Source of the DNA: Sphingobium sp. D43FB
GTDB lineage: Bacteria; Pseudomonadota; Alphaproteobacteria; Sphingomonadales; Sphingomonadaceae
Length of the DNA: 64,000 nucleotides
Assembly (NCBI RefSeq): GCF_002312805.1
Contig: NZ_NMUA01000001.1
Span: forward strand, 1 to 64,000
Direction of reading: 5' to 3'
Shown: positions 18,156-27,007 of the stretch, piece after piece
Numbering within the stretch: the stretch's first letter is position 1
Layout: each line of letters starts with the position of its first letter
Position numbers and translations under genes: made by a program
The notes under the pieces: model-generated
Seen by the model: only the letters and a program-made list of their open reading frames with translations
What the model was told of the DNA's origin: nothing
Database searches by the model: none

Positions 18156-18735
18156 GTCCAAATCTAAAGTGGTCAACGAATCCGATCCGGTCGTTATCAA
18201 GAAGTACGCCAACCGGCGTCTCTATAATACCGAAACTTCCAGCTACATCACGCTCGACCTGTTGTCGCAGATGACCCGCGAAGGGCGCGAGTTCACCGTG
18301 GTCGATGCCAAGTCCGGCGAGGACATCACGCACAACGTCCTGACCCAGATCATCATGGAGGAAGAACAGCGCGGCACCAACATGCTGCCGGTCAACTTCC
18401 TGCGTCAGCTGATTTCCATGTATGGCGATTCGATGCAGTCGATGGTGCCGCAATATCTGGAATCGTCGATGGACGCGTTCCGCAAGAACCAGCAGCAATT
18501 TCAGGAAGCCATGAAGGGCGCTTTTGGCGGCGGCCCGCTGGCCGAGATCGCCAAGCGCAACCTGCAGATGTTCGAAGCGGCTGCCAGCGCCTTTGGCAAT
18601 GGCGTGCCGGGCATGCCGGGCGTTCCGGGTGCGACACCTGCACCCGCTGCAACGGACGGCAGCAAAGATGACGAGATCGCGGCGCTCAAGGCGCAATTGG
18701 CGGCGTTGAACGCGAAGATCGACAAGCTGAGCTGA
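18154..18735 (+). CDS. phaR: polyhydroxyalkanoate synthesis repressor PhaR
   Basis: 193 residues. The N-terminal PHB/PHA accumulation DNA-binding domain is clear (IKKYANRRLYNTETSSYITL, then DLL, and VVDAKSGEDITHNVLTQII). A middle PHB-accumulation domain follows, then a proline/alanine-rich linker and a C-terminal heptad stretch (DDEIAALKAQLAALNAKIDK) likely to form a coiled coil. PhaR binds both DNA and PHB and represses phasin and pha genes. GGGAGAGG lies 5 bases before the ATG. The 5' ends of phaR and the PHA-synthase-like gene share a CATG, so each promoter must lie inside the other's coding region. Confidence 0.95.
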   Translation: MSKSKVVNESDPVVIKKYANRRLYNTETSSYITLDLLSQMTREGREFTVVDAKSGEDITHNVLTQIIMEEEQRGTNMLPVNFLRQLISMYGDSMQSMVPQYLESSMDAFRKNQQQFQEAMKGAFGGGPLAEIAKRNLQMFEAAASAFGNGVPGMPGVPGATPAPAATDGSKDDEIAALKAQLAALNAKIDKLS

Positions 18736-18756
18736 ATAACAGGATCGGACGAGACC

Positions 18757-19098
18757 ATGGCGAAGGCGGATCGGTTGGAGCGGCTCGACGTTCGCCGCGA
18801 GGAACTGGAACTCGCCTATCGCGAGGCGCTGATCGCGGCGCTCCAGACTACCGCGAGCGGCAAATGGGGCCTGTTCGATCATCAGAAGGACAAGGCGGCA
18901 CGGGCCAAGGCTGCGCCGATCGTCGCCGACCTGTGCGACACGGCCGACGAAATTGACGATCTGCGCACCACATTGGGGTTGGAGCGGTTCGCCCTGCATC
19001 AGGATTTCATGGCCGCGCGCGGGCCGGTATCGTCTGACGCCGTCGGCGAACCCAAACAGGCGCGCGCCTGGCTCGATCGACTGGGCGTCCCGGCCTGA
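18757..19098 (+). CDS. conserved hypothetical protein, charged and helical
   Basis: 113 residues, no signal peptide or membrane segment. It is rich in Ala, Arg, Glu and Asp with predicted long helices (residues 4-33 and 53-80) and a central motif GKWGLFDHQKDKAARAK. It starts 21 bp after phaR and is probably cotranscribed with it. I do not recognise a characterised family; related small proteins occur beside phaR or proS in sphingomonads as far as I recall, without a known function. Confidence 0.7.
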   Translation: MAKADRLERLDVRREELELAYREALIAALQTTASGKWGLFDHQKDKAARAKAAPIVADLCDTADEIDDLRTTLGLERFALHQDFMAARGPVSSDAVGEPKQARAWLDRLGVPA

Positions 19099-19188
19099 CT
19101 TCATTGCCATGCTCAGGGGTCGACAGGCGTAGCGCGCTTGCCCTATGGCGCGCCATTCCTTTCCGTTTCTAGCCTAAGGCCCGACCCC

Positions 19189-20715
19189 GTGAAGCACGCC
19201 CTTTCCGTCACCCGCGAACAGGATTTTTCCGCCTGGTATCAGGCCGTCATTACCGAGGCCGACCTGGCCGAGGAAAGCGGCGTGCGCGGCTGCATGGTCA
19301 TCCGGCCATGGGGTTATGGCATCTGGGAACGTATCCAGAAATTGCTGGACGAACGGATCAAGGCGACGGGCCATGAAAATTGCTATTTCCCGCTGTTCAT
19401 CCCGCTTTCCTATTTCGAGAAGGAAGCCGAGCATGTCGACGGCTTCGCCAAGGAAATGGCTGTCGTCACGCATCACCGGCTGATCCAGAAGGATGGCAAG
19501 CTGGTGCCGGATCCGGATGCGAAGCTGGAAGAGCCGCTGGTCGTGCGCCCGACATCGGAAACGGTGATCGGCGCGGCGTTCAGCCGTTGGGTCCAGTCGT
19601 GGCGCGACCTGCCGGTCCTGATCAACCAGTGGGCCAATGTCGTCCGCTGGGAAATGCGCACCCGCATGTTCCTGCGCACCACCGAGTTTCTCTGGCAGGA
19701 AGGGCATACGGCCCATGCCAGCGTCGACGAGGCGCTGGAAGAAACGATGAAGATGCTCGAAGTCTATCGCAGCTTCGCCGAAGAATGCGTCGCCATGCCG
19801 GTGATTGCGGGCGAAAAGCCCGAAAATGAGCGTTTCCCTGGTGCCGTCGCCACCTATTCGATCGAAGCGATGATGCAGGATGGCAAGGCGCTGCAGGCCG
19901 GCACCTCGCATTTTCTGGGCACGACCTTTTCCGCGGCGCAGAATATCAAGTTCCAAAATGCCGAAGGGCAGCAGGAACTGGCCCAGACGACCAGCTGGGG
20001 CATGTCGACGCGGATGATCGGTGGCCTCATCATGGTCCATGGCGACGATGACGGCCTGCGCGTACCGCCCCGTGTCGCGCCCTATCAAATCGTGGTCGTG
20101 CCGATGCTGCGCGACAATGACGAAGATGCCGCGATCGTCGATTATTGCACCGATCTGGTCAGCCAGTTGAATGCGCTCGACTTGTTCCGCGAGCCAGTTC
20201 GCGCGCTGCTCGACAAGCGCCCGGCCAAGGCCGCGACCAAGCGCTGGGGCTGGGTCAAGAAGGGTGCGCCGATCGTCATCGAAGTGGGCGGCCGCGATGT
20301 GGCGGGCGGCAATGTCTCGGTCATCCGCCGCGACCGGCTTTATCGCGAGGACGGCAAGCTCGACAGCCAGATCGTGGCGAAGGCGGATTTCGTCGCAGCG
20401 GCCACGTCGATGCTGGCCGATATCCAGCAGGCACTGTTCGCCGACGCCAAGGGACGGCTCGACAGCAATATCGACAGCTCGATCAGTTCGCTGGATGCGC
20501 TCAAGGCCTATTTCGACGCCAGCGCCAAGCCGGGCTGGGCGCTGGTGCAGTGGAGCAAGCCAACCGGCGATGCGCTCGACAAGGTCGTGCAGTGGCTCAA
20601 GGGTGAGAAGCTGACGCTGCGCAACATACCGAGCGATGCGGCGGCGGCTGATGGCGCGTGCATCTTCACGGGCGACACAGCGGTGGAACGGGTGCTGGTC
20701 GGTCGCTCTTACTAA
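19189..20715 (+). CDS. proS: prolyl-tRNA synthetase, archaeal/eukaryotic-like type without the editing insertion
   Basis: 508 residues from the GTG at 19189 (KHALSVTREQDFSAWYQ), with AAGG 9 bases upstream; the frame is open to 19138 but those codons look non-coding. The class II motifs are visible: FLRTTEFLWQEGHTAH (motif 2 region) and TSWGMSTRMIGGLIMVHGDD (motif 3). It charges tRNA-Pro. The single C-terminal Tyr (VLVGRSY) and the lack of the roughly 180-residue INS editing domain place it in the short archaeal/eukaryotic-like class, found in some alphaproteobacteria alongside or instead of the long bacterial form. Confidence 0.95.
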   Translation: MKHALSVTREQDFSAWYQAVITEADLAEESGVRGCMVIRPWGYGIWERIQKLLDERIKATGHENCYFPLFIPLSYFEKEAEHVDGFAKEMAVVTHHRLIQKDGKLVPDPDAKLEEPLVVRPTSETVIGAAFSRWVQSWRDLPVLINQWANVVRWEMRTRMFLRTTEFLWQEGHTAHASVDEALEETMKMLEVYRSFAEECVAMPVIAGEKPENERFPGAVATYSIEAMMQDGKALQAGTSHFLGTTFSAAQNIKFQNAEGQQELAQTTSWGMSTRMIGGLIMVHGDDDGLRVPPRVAPYQIVVVPMLRDNDEDAAIVDYCTDLVSQLNALDLFREPVRALLDKRPAKAATKRWGWVKKGAPIVIEVGGRDVAGGNVSVIRRDRLYREDGKLDSQIVAKADFVAAATSMLADIQQALFADAKGRLDSNIDSSISSLDALKAYFDASAKPGWALVQWSKPTGDALDKVVQWLKGEKLTLRNIPSDAAAADGACIFTGDTAVERVLVGRSY

Positions 20716-20724
20716 ACGGCCCCT

Positions 20725-21114
20725 TCAGCCGAGGGTGAGGTAGATTTCCGCCTCAATCAGCCAGTCTTCCCCGCTTTGCCGCCATTTGGCACTATAAATG
20801 CCCGAAGCCTGTTGTTCGCCCGTCGAGGCGAGAACGCCTTGCCACTGGCCATGCTCCATCGCGATCGGCTCGACGGCCGACGCGATAATCGTGTCCGGCG
20901 TTCGGGTGTAGATCAGACGCTCCGCCGCGGCGAACTCGCGCCGCCACGCCAGCATCTGCGCCTTGCGCCCGGCCAGCAACGCACTGTCCGTCCCCGCGAC
21001 GAGAATGGCGTCCCGCGCCAGCAGCGTTTCGATCATGCGCAGGTCGGCTTGCGCCAGCGCGCGGTTGAAGCTGGCGCGGCGCAGGCGGATGGCGAGGTCG
21101 GGGGTGGTGGTCAT
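20725..21114 (-). CDS. DUF4440 / NTF2-like (SnoaL-like) protein
   Basis: 129 residues with the NTF2-like cone-fold pattern: two N-terminal helices (FNRALAQADLRMIETLLARD), AILVAGTDSALLAGRKAQML, then strands with MEHGQWQG and SGIYSAKWRQSGEDWLIEAE. No catalytic residues can be assigned. These proteins bind small ligands or act as isomerases or hydratases; nothing nearby fixes the function. It is convergent with proS, 9 bp apart. Confidence 0.7.
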   Translation of the reverse strand: MTTTPDLAIRLRRASFNRALAQADLRMIETLLARDAILVAGTDSALLAGRKAQMLAWRREFAAAERLIYTRTPDTIIASAVEPIAMEHGQWQGVLASTGEQQASGIYSAKWRQSGEDWLIEAEIYLTLG

Positions 21115-21165
21115 GGGAACCGGTCGTAGGTCGTGCCACCCGCCGATGCAATTGGCAGACCGACG

Positions 21166-23469
21166 TCAGGCGGCCAGACGGTCGCCCGAGAGCTTCTCCA
21201 GCAACGCGGCCACCTGACCCGCCGGAATCGGACGACTGAAGAAATAGCCCTGGATCTGGTTGCACCCTTCGGCGCGCAATATTTCCAGCTGCTCGCTGCT
21301 TTCCACCCCTTCGGCGGTGGTTTCGATGCCCAGCGCATCCGCGAGCGTGGTGATGGCGCGGATGATGGCGGTCGCGCCATCATGTTCCAGCAGATCGATG
21401 ATGAAACTGCGATCGATCTTCAACTTGTCGAAGGGGAAACTGCGCAAATAGCTGAGCGAAGAATAGCCGGTGCCGAAATCATCGAGCGCGATCCGCACGC
21501 CCAAGGCGCGCAGCGAATGGAGCGACCCGAGCGTCGCTTCAACATTGTCGATGAACAGGCTTTCGGTGATCTCCAGTTCCAGCCGGTTCGGTGCCAGGCC
21601 CGACCGCGCCAACGCCTGCAAAACGATGCTGTTGAGCGTCGAACTGCGGAACTGCACGGGCGAGATATTGACCGCGATGCGGATGTCGTCGGACCATGTT
21701 GCGGCGATGCGGCAGGCTTCGTGCAGCGCCCATTCGCCGATCGGGACGATCAGGCCAGTTTCCTCCGCCAGCGGAATGAACTGCACGGGCGACACCATGC
21801 CATGTTCCGGATGGTTCCAGCGCAGCAGCGCCTCGAACGCGGTCACGCGATTCTGCGACAGGCCGAACAAGGGTTGGAAATAGAGTTCCAACTCGCCTTT
21901 GCGCAGCGCATCATGCAGATCGATCTCCATCGCGCGCCGGGCCTGTGCTTCAGCATCCATCGCGCTTTCGAAAAAGCGATGGCTGCCCTTGCCGTCATCC
22001 TTGGCGCGGTGCAGCGCCAGGTCGGCATTTTTGAGCAATTCGGTCGCGTCCCGGCCATCCTGCGGCGCGAAGACGATGCCGATGCTGGTACCGGTCACGA
22101 TCCGATGGCCGTTGACGTCGAACGGTTGCGCCAGCGCCTTGACGAGCGCGCGACCGGTCTGGTCGGCGCTGCCGCTGCCATCGGGCAGGATCACCGCAAA
22201 CTCGTCGCCGCCCAGCCGCGCCACAAAGCCCTGCGGACAGGTTTCGCCCAGCCGCGTTGCCACTTCGCATAGCAGGGCGTCGCCGGTCGGGTGGCCCAGC
22301 GTATCGTTCACCGACTTGAAATTGTCGAGGTCGAGGCAGAACAGCGCGAAGTTGGCCCCGCCATGACGGCTAAGCGCGAGCGCAATCTGTTCGCGTAGCA
22401 GGGTACGGTTGGGCAGGCCCGTCAGCGAATCGTGAAAGGCCATATGGGCGATCTGCCGCTCGCGTTCCTCGACCGCATTGACCATGCGATTGAAGCTACG
22501 TGCCAGCTGGCCGATTTCGTCGCGTGTTTCCACCGCCACCTCGGCATGCTGGCCTGCACTGACCTTGCGCGCGGCGGCCTCCAGCGCCACGATCGGGCGG
22601 GCCAATCGGCGCGACGCGACGAAGGTACCGGCGATCGCCAACACCGCGCCCAACGCGCCAAATCCGAGCAACGCCCACAGGATCGGCGCATAGTCCCGCA
22701 AGGCGCGCGTGAGGCTATATTCCAAGACGAGTATCTGCGGCGCGGATTCGACCAGGGTCGGCACGCTGCGGGCTTGCATCAGGATGCGTTCGCCATTGCG
22801 TGCGACTTCCTTGACGGTGCCTGCGCCAATGTCCGATCCGGTCTGCGGCAGGATGCGGGGATGCAGGTCGATCGAGGACAGGCGCGCAATCTGCCTGAGG
22901 TCGGCCGGACCCATCGTCCGCGCAAAGATCACCCATCCCGTGAGGATCGGGGCGCGCACCGGAGAGGCGGCGACCATGTAATTTTCCCCGCCCCAATGGG
23001 CGACGCCGCGCTCCCGGCCCATGTCCAGCGCGTCGAACAACTGATTCTTCTCACCGACCGACATGCCCGGCACATGGCCGACGACAGTGCCATCGACGCC
23101 CACGAACAAGGCGTGCTGCAGGTCGAAGCGGCCTTGGAGGCTTTCGAGCGCGGATATGATGGTCGGCGCATCGCTCGTGCCGACGGCCTCGCGGAACCCG
23201 AAGTCGCTCGCCAGCACATTGCCGGCCTGCGCCATCTGGCTGACCTGCATTGCGGCAATGCGATCGAACAGCGCACTGCCGACGGCCATTTCGCGCCGGA
23301 TCGACTTTTCGGCATAGGTTTCGATCGCCATGCGTGTGCCATAGAGCGCCAGTATCGACACACCCACGAACAGCGCCCCGTAGAAAAGGGTCATCCGCAG
23401 GGTCAGCGTCGATTGCAGCCGCCAGACCCACCGCTGCCATAGCCCCGTCAAGGCAAGCGCGCCCTTCAC
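21166..23469 (-). CDS. membrane-bound GGDEF-EAL protein with periplasmic sensor and HAMP
   Basis: 767 residues. A TM helix (about 25-45) precedes a periplasmic sensor of about 220 residues, then a second TM (about 265-290), HAMP (LARPIVALEAAARKVSAG), GGDEF domain (RLGGDEFAVIL intact; no RxxD inhibitory site just before it) and EAL domain (AFEALLRW, DDFGTGYSSLSYL, KIDRSF, AEGVES all present). Both c-di-GMP synthesis and degradation are therefore possible; hybrid proteins often do only one. Its ATG overlaps the stop of the cupredoxin gene (ATGA), so the two are translated together and the cupredoxin may feed the sensor. Confidence 0.93.
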   Translation of the reverse strand: MKGALALTGLWQRWVWRLQSTLTLRMTLFYGALFVGVSILALYGTRMAIETYAEKSIRREMAVGSALFDRIAAMQVSQMAQAGNVLASDFGFREAVGTSDAPTIISALESLQGRFDLQHALFVGVDGTVVGHVPGMSVGEKNQLFDALDMGRERGVAHWGGENYMVAASPVRAPILTGWVIFARTMGPADLRQIARLSSIDLHPRILPQTGSDIGAGTVKEVARNGERILMQARSVPTLVESAPQILVLEYSLTRALRDYAPILWALLGFGALGAVLAIAGTFVASRRLARPIVALEAAARKVSAGQHAEVAVETRDEIGQLARSFNRMVNAVEERERQIAHMAFHDSLTGLPNRTLLREQIALALSRHGGANFALFCLDLDNFKSVNDTLGHPTGDALLCEVATRLGETCPQGFVARLGGDEFAVILPDGSGSADQTGRALVKALAQPFDVNGHRIVTGTSIGIVFAPQDGRDATELLKNADLALHRAKDDGKGSHRFFESAMDAEAQARRAMEIDLHDALRKGELELYFQPLFGLSQNRVTAFEALLRWNHPEHGMVSPVQFIPLAEETGLIVPIGEWALHEACRIAATWSDDIRIAVNISPVQFRSSTLNSIVLQALARSGLAPNRLELEITESLFIDNVEATLGSLHSLRALGVRIALDDFGTGYSSLSYLRSFPFDKLKIDRSFIIDLLEHDGATAIIRAITTLADALGIETTAEGVESSEQLEILRAEGCNQIQGYFFSRPIPAGQVAALLEKLSGDRLAA

Positions 23470-24080
23470 CGCGCGGCGCGCAGCGTCAGCGGCACCGTCT
23501 TGCTGACGGCACCGCTACCGGGAATGGGGACGTTCACCACCAGTTCGTTATCCTTGGCGCGCAGCAGCGGATGCCAGATCGTCACCTGTGCCGTGCCGGT
23601 CGCCATGCCGGTGATCCGCGCCGTGCCTGCCGCGTCGCTCTTGGCGGCGAAGGGCGTCTCGACGACTTTGATGAAGCCCGTCATCTGATCGTGAATATTG
23701 CATCCCACCGCGACGGCGCCCGGCGTCTTGAAAGTATAGCTGCGGGTTTCATCCTGGCCGAATAATTTGATCTCGAACTTGGCCGGGCGTGAAAAGGAAT
23801 AGACGTGGTGGCGCACCTTATCCTTGTTGGGAAAGCGCACCGTAGCCCCTACCGGCACGATCAGGACATGCGGCACGAAGGCGACATTCTGCTGGATCAT
23901 GGTGGTGGGCCAGGGAAAGCGGATGGGGCCTGCGGGGATGCCGCCAGCGGGTCGGACGGAAACGACGGCATCGCTCACCGGGCGCCCCGCCGCATCGACC
24001 AGTTTGAGATTGAGATCCCCGGCCACGACTGGGCTGGCCGTGCAGGACAACAGAATGAGCGCAAAGCGTAAGTTAGGCAT
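23466..24080 (-). CDS. secreted cupredoxin-like protein (methylamine-utilisation MauL-like)
   Basis: 204 residues with a Sec signal (MPNLRFALILLSCTASPVVAG). The cupredoxin fold carries plausible type-1 copper ligands: His in VRHHVYSF, then VGCNIHDQMTGF with Cys, His and Met in order. These proteins are often labelled methylamine utilisation protein, but no mau genes are present. A C-terminal beta-sandwich-like extension (ARITGMATGTAQVTIWH) follows. It is the first gene of the operon with the GGDEF-EAL receptor and is divergent from the DUF3034/globin pair. Electron or copper carrier is inferred. Confidence 0.8.
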   Translation of the reverse strand: MPNLRFALILLSCTASPVVAGDLNLKLVDAAGRPVSDAVVSVRPAGGIPAGPIRFPWPTTMIQQNVAFVPHVLIVPVGATVRFPNKDKVRHHVYSFSRPAKFEIKLFGQDETRSYTFKTPGAVAVGCNIHDQMTGFIKVVETPFAAKSDAAGTARITGMATGTAQVTIWHPLLRAKDNELVVNVPIPGSGAVSKTVPLTLRAAR

Positions 24081-24191
24081 GCCGCTGTGTTTAGCGGTAA
24101 ATATTGAACAATTGCTTATGATCCGCGTGGATCGCCAGAACCCGCTCTCTTCCCGGCATCAAGCTGAATATTTTTTTAACCAGGTCCGTCT

Positions 24192-25076
24192 ATGTCGCTG
24201 AACATGACTCGACTTCTCCTCGCCGCCACTATGGCGCTCTTCGCTACCCTATCCCTGTCTCCCACGGCGAGCGCCAGACCGCTCCGCCATGGCGGCAAGC
24301 TCCTGCTTACCAATGGCATTGCGTCGCTTGAGGGCGCGAGTGGCGGCGGCCTTACGCCCTGGGCGGTGATTGCGGGCAACGAAACGGACGAAGGTATCGG
24401 CCTGTCCGGCCATGGCACGATGGTCGAGGTGAAGGATTATGATTATTGGAGCGCGGGCGTAGCCGTCGGCTTTCGCGACCGGCTCGAACTCAGTTACGCC
24501 CATCAGAATTTCAACACCAACGACATCGGCACCGTGCTGGGCCTGGGCAAGGACTATGCATTTTCGCAGGACATCATAGGCGCCAAGGTCCGGGTCGCGG
24601 GCGATCTCGTCTATGACCGGCTGCCTGCCATCGCGATCGGCGCGCAATATAAGAAGAACGGGCAGGGCGCTGTCGTCCGCGCGATCGGAGCGCAGGATGA
24701 CGAGGGCGTGGACTATTACGCCTCGGTCAGCAAATTATTCCTGTCGCGCTCGATCCTGCTGTCGGGCACCGCTCGGCTGACCAAGGCGAATCAGATGGGT
24801 CTGCTCGGTTTCGGTGGCGATAAGCAAGATAGCTATGGCCTGCAGTTCGAAGGATCGGCCGCCTGGCAATTGTCGCGGCGCGTCGCGATCGGCGGCGAAT
24901 TTCGCAGCAAGCCCGACAATCTGGGGATCGCGCGAGAGGATGACTGGTTCGACCTGTTCGCGGCGGTCGCGGTGCATCGCAACCTGACTGCCACGGTCGC
25001 CTATGCCGACCTCGGTTCCATCGCCACCGTCAAGGGCCAGCGCGGCCTGCTCCTGTCACTCCAGGCCGCTTTCTAA
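24192..25076 (+). CDS. DUF3034 family secreted protein
   Basis: 294 residues with a Sec signal ending SPTASA. The mature part is rich in alternating strands with Gly, Tyr and Phe (WSAGVAVGFRDRLELSYAHQ, VAYADLGSIATVKGQRGLLL, terminal SLQAAF). A C-terminal Phe and this pattern fit an outer-membrane beta-barrel. It matches DUF3034, which has no known function. It is followed 10 bp later by the globin gene and is divergent from the cupredoxin/GGDEF-EAL pair across a 111-bp gap. Confidence 0.8.
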   Translation: MSLNMTRLLLAATMALFATLSLSPTASARPLRHGGKLLLTNGIASLEGASGGGLTPWAVIAGNETDEGIGLSGHGTMVEVKDYDYWSAGVAVGFRDRLELSYAHQNFNTNDIGTVLGLGKDYAFSQDIIGAKVRVAGDLVYDRLPAIAIGAQYKKNGQGAVVRAIGAQDDEGVDYYASVSKLFLSRSILLSGTARLTKANQMGLLGFGGDKQDSYGLQFEGSAAWQLSRRVAIGGEFRSKPDNLGIAREDDWFDLFAAVAVHRNLTATVAYADLGSIATVKGQRGLLLSLQAAF

Positions 25077-25086
25077 GGACGTCATC

Positions 25087-25560
25087 ATGTCTCTGCTTCT
25101 CTCGCTGCTCCTGCTGCAAGCCGCACCCCATGCCATGCCCGGCGAAGACGCGGTCGATCCCTATGTGCCCAATGCGGCCCATGCCGGCGGCGCGCCCTTC
25201 ACCGGCGATGCCATGGCGCGGGCGTTTCACGGCCAAGACGGCATCAGGCGCGTGGTCGATGGCATGGTCGCCCGCGCCTATGCCGATCCCGTCATTGGCG
25301 AGATTTTCGTGGGACATGACAAGGTGCGCCTGACCCGGACACTGTTCGAGCAATTTTGCTACCTGCTGAACGCTGGCTGTTCCTACAGCGGTCGCGACAT
25401 GGCGAGCGCGCATAAGGATTTGGGGGTGCAGCGCAAGGACATGAACCGCCTGGTCGAATTGCTTCAGGAAGCGATGCGCGCGGAAAAGATCGATTTCCAG
25501 GCGCAAAACCGCTTCCTGTCGAAGCTAGCACCGATGCATCATGATGTGGTGAAGCAATAA
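25087..25560 (+). CDS. group 1 truncated hemoglobin with N-terminal hydrophobic export segment
   Basis: 157 residues from the ATG at 25087. A hydrophobic leader ([17 protein letters not shown]) precedes the globin, suggesting export or membrane anchoring, unusual for the family. The trHb core is clear: [33 protein letters not shown], and the proximal His in [10 protein letters not shown]. Related proteins bind O2, NO or peroxide. Sitting 10 bp behind the DUF3034 gene, it probably works in the periplasm with that barrel and the neighbouring cupredoxin. Confidence 0.88.
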   Translation: MSLLLSLLLLQAAPHAMPGEDAVDPYVPNAAHAGGAPFTGDAMARAFHGQDGIRRVVDGMVARAYADPVIGEIFVGHDKVRLTRTLFEQFCYLLNAGCSYSGRDMASAHKDLGVQRKDMNRLVELLQEAMRAEKIDFQAQNRFLSKLAPMHHDVVKQ

Positions 25561-25704
25561 GCCAGCCGCCAACGGCGGTAATGGTGCATCTGGTAAGAGC
25601 GACTTCGAACCCGCCAAGGTTCGCAAGGCCGAACGGCCGCCCGAGCTTATGCGAGGCCAGCCAAGCGGGCGGATGCCCGCGTCGGCGCCTCAGGCTAAAA
25701 AATG

Positions 25705-25781
25705 TGGTGCACCCAACTGGATTCGAACCAGTGGCCTTTGCCTTCGGAGGGCAACGCTCTATCCAGCTGAGCTATGGGTGC
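25705..25781 (-). tRNA. tRNA-Arg (anticodon CCG)
   Basis: On the minus strand the cloverleaf is complete: acceptor GCACCCA/TGGGTGC, D arm GCTC...GAGC, anticodon stem TTGCC/GGCAA with loop CTCCGAA (anticodon CCG, reads CGG), T arm ACTGG-TTCGAAT-CCAGT, discriminator A and an encoded CCA. The 144 bp between the globin gene and this tRNA hold no gene I can support. Confidence 0.95.
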
Positions 25782-25854
25782 ATGACGCTGGTCGGACATG
25801 GCGCTTAGCAAAGGCCATGGGCCTGCGCCAGCCTCAATTCACCCGCGCCCCATC

Positions 25855-26241
25855 TTATTTCGCCGCCTTTTCCATCGGCTGGAATTTGCCCAGGCCACAG
25901 CTTGCGCCCGGCTGCAGGCCTGGTCCAGCGTTCCACAGCACCGTGATGATATCGACCGAGCAAAGCTGCGAAATGCTGGTCTGGTAGGAGAATCGCTTTT
26001 CGAAGCCCAGGCTGGGGCAGCTGTTGGGCAGCGTGTTGCGGTAGAGTTTGCGGCCGTTCATGATGAAGTCGATGGTCCGATCGTCGCGCACATTGGTCGA
26101 TCGGATCGACCGGATCGGGATGCAAGTGACCGCTTCGCCCTTTGCCACATAGGGGTCGGGCCTGTCCTTGGCGACGGCTGGTGTCGCGGTAGCCGCCAGG
26201 GCTAGGCCAATGGCTAGACAGTGGGTGCGCGAAATCATCAT
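25855..26241 (-). CDS. small secreted protein, possibly DUF6491-like
   Basis: 128 residues with a Sec signal (MMISRTHCLAIGLALAATAT ending AVA). The mature part has four cysteines (ITCIPI-type CIPIRSIRS, NSCPSLG, SQLCSVD, GASCGLG) likely to form two disulfides, and a conserved core DDRTIDFIMNGRKLYRNTL. The pattern resembles DUF6491, but I am not certain of the family number. No function is known. Confidence 0.65.
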   Translation of the reverse strand: MMISRTHCLAIGLALAATATPAVAKDRPDPYVAKGEAVTCIPIRSIRSTNVRDDRTIDFIMNGRKLYRNTLPNSCPSLGFEKRFSYQTSISQLCSVDIITVLWNAGPGLQPGASCGLGKFQPMEKAAK

Positions 26242-26298
26242 GACGTCTCTCCTTGGCTCATGCCGAATCGACGATCTGGCCGATATTATTCCGTATCG

Positions 26299-26988
26299 CT
26301 ATTCGCTGTCTGCTGAACTGGGCGATAACGGAAAGGCGGCAGAGGGTGGTTTTGGTGCGGGCGTCTTGGGCTTGAACCGGCACAGGTCGGCGACGATGCA
26401 GCGCCAGCATTCGGGGCGACGCGCCTTGCACACATAGCGGCCATGCAGGATCAGCCAATGATGCGCGTCGCGCCGAAATGGTGCCGGCACGCGCTTTTCG
26501 AGTTTCAGCTCGACCGCGAGCACCGTCTTTCCGGGGGCGAGGCCAGTGCGGTTGCCGACGCGGAAGATGTGGGTATCGACGGCGAAGGCTTCCTGCCCGA
26601 ACGCGGTATTGACCACGACATTGGCGGTCTTGCGCCCGACGCCGGGCAGGGTGGTCAGCGTGTCGCGATCCTGCGGCACTTCTCCGCCGAAATCGCGGAC
26701 CAGTATCTCCGACAAGGCAATGACATTCTTGGCCTTGCCGTTGAACAGGCCGATCGTCTTGATATGCTGCTTGAGCGCGTCTTCGCCCAGATCGACCATC
26801 TGCTGGGGCGTCTGGACATCGCGGAACAGGGCGCGGGTGGCCTTGTTGACGCCGACATCGGTGGCTTGCGCGGACAGCACGACGGCGACCAGCAACTGAT
26901 AGTCGTTGCCATATTCCAGTTCGGTGACCGGCGCCGGATTGGCTTCGGCCAGGCGGCTGAAAAAATCGAAGATCTGCGCCTTGTTCAT
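26299..26988 (-). CDS. nth: endonuclease III
   Basis: 229 residues. It has the helix-hairpin-helix LPGVGRKTANVVV (catalytic Lys), the catalytic Asp in FAVDTHIFRVGNR, and the [4Fe-4S] motif C-x6-C-x2-C-x5-C (CKARRPECWRCIVADLC). It removes oxidised pyrimidines from DNA and cuts the AP site. The gene starts 19 bp after the dapB stop on the same strand and is likely in its operon. Confidence 0.97.
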   Translation of the reverse strand: MNKAQIFDFFSRLAEANPAPVTELEYGNDYQLLVAVVLSAQATDVGVNKATRALFRDVQTPQQMVDLGEDALKQHIKTIGLFNGKAKNVIALSEILVRDFGGEVPQDRDTLTTLPGVGRKTANVVVNTAFGQEAFAVDTHIFRVGNRTGLAPGKTVLAVELKLEKRVPAPFRRDAHHWLILHGRYVCKARRPECWRCIVADLCRFKPKTPAPKPPSAAFPLSPSSADSE

Positions 26989-27007
26989 GTCATGACTTTC
27001 ATGGCGG

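Noticed and set aside
23466..24080. Methylamine-utilisation function for the cupredoxin
   Set aside because: No mauA/B or other methylamine genes are near; the label would come only from weak family naming.
25561..25704. Possible second tRNA or ncRNA before tRNA-Arg
   Set aside because: The stretch contains TTCGAACCC, but no cloverleaf can be completed.
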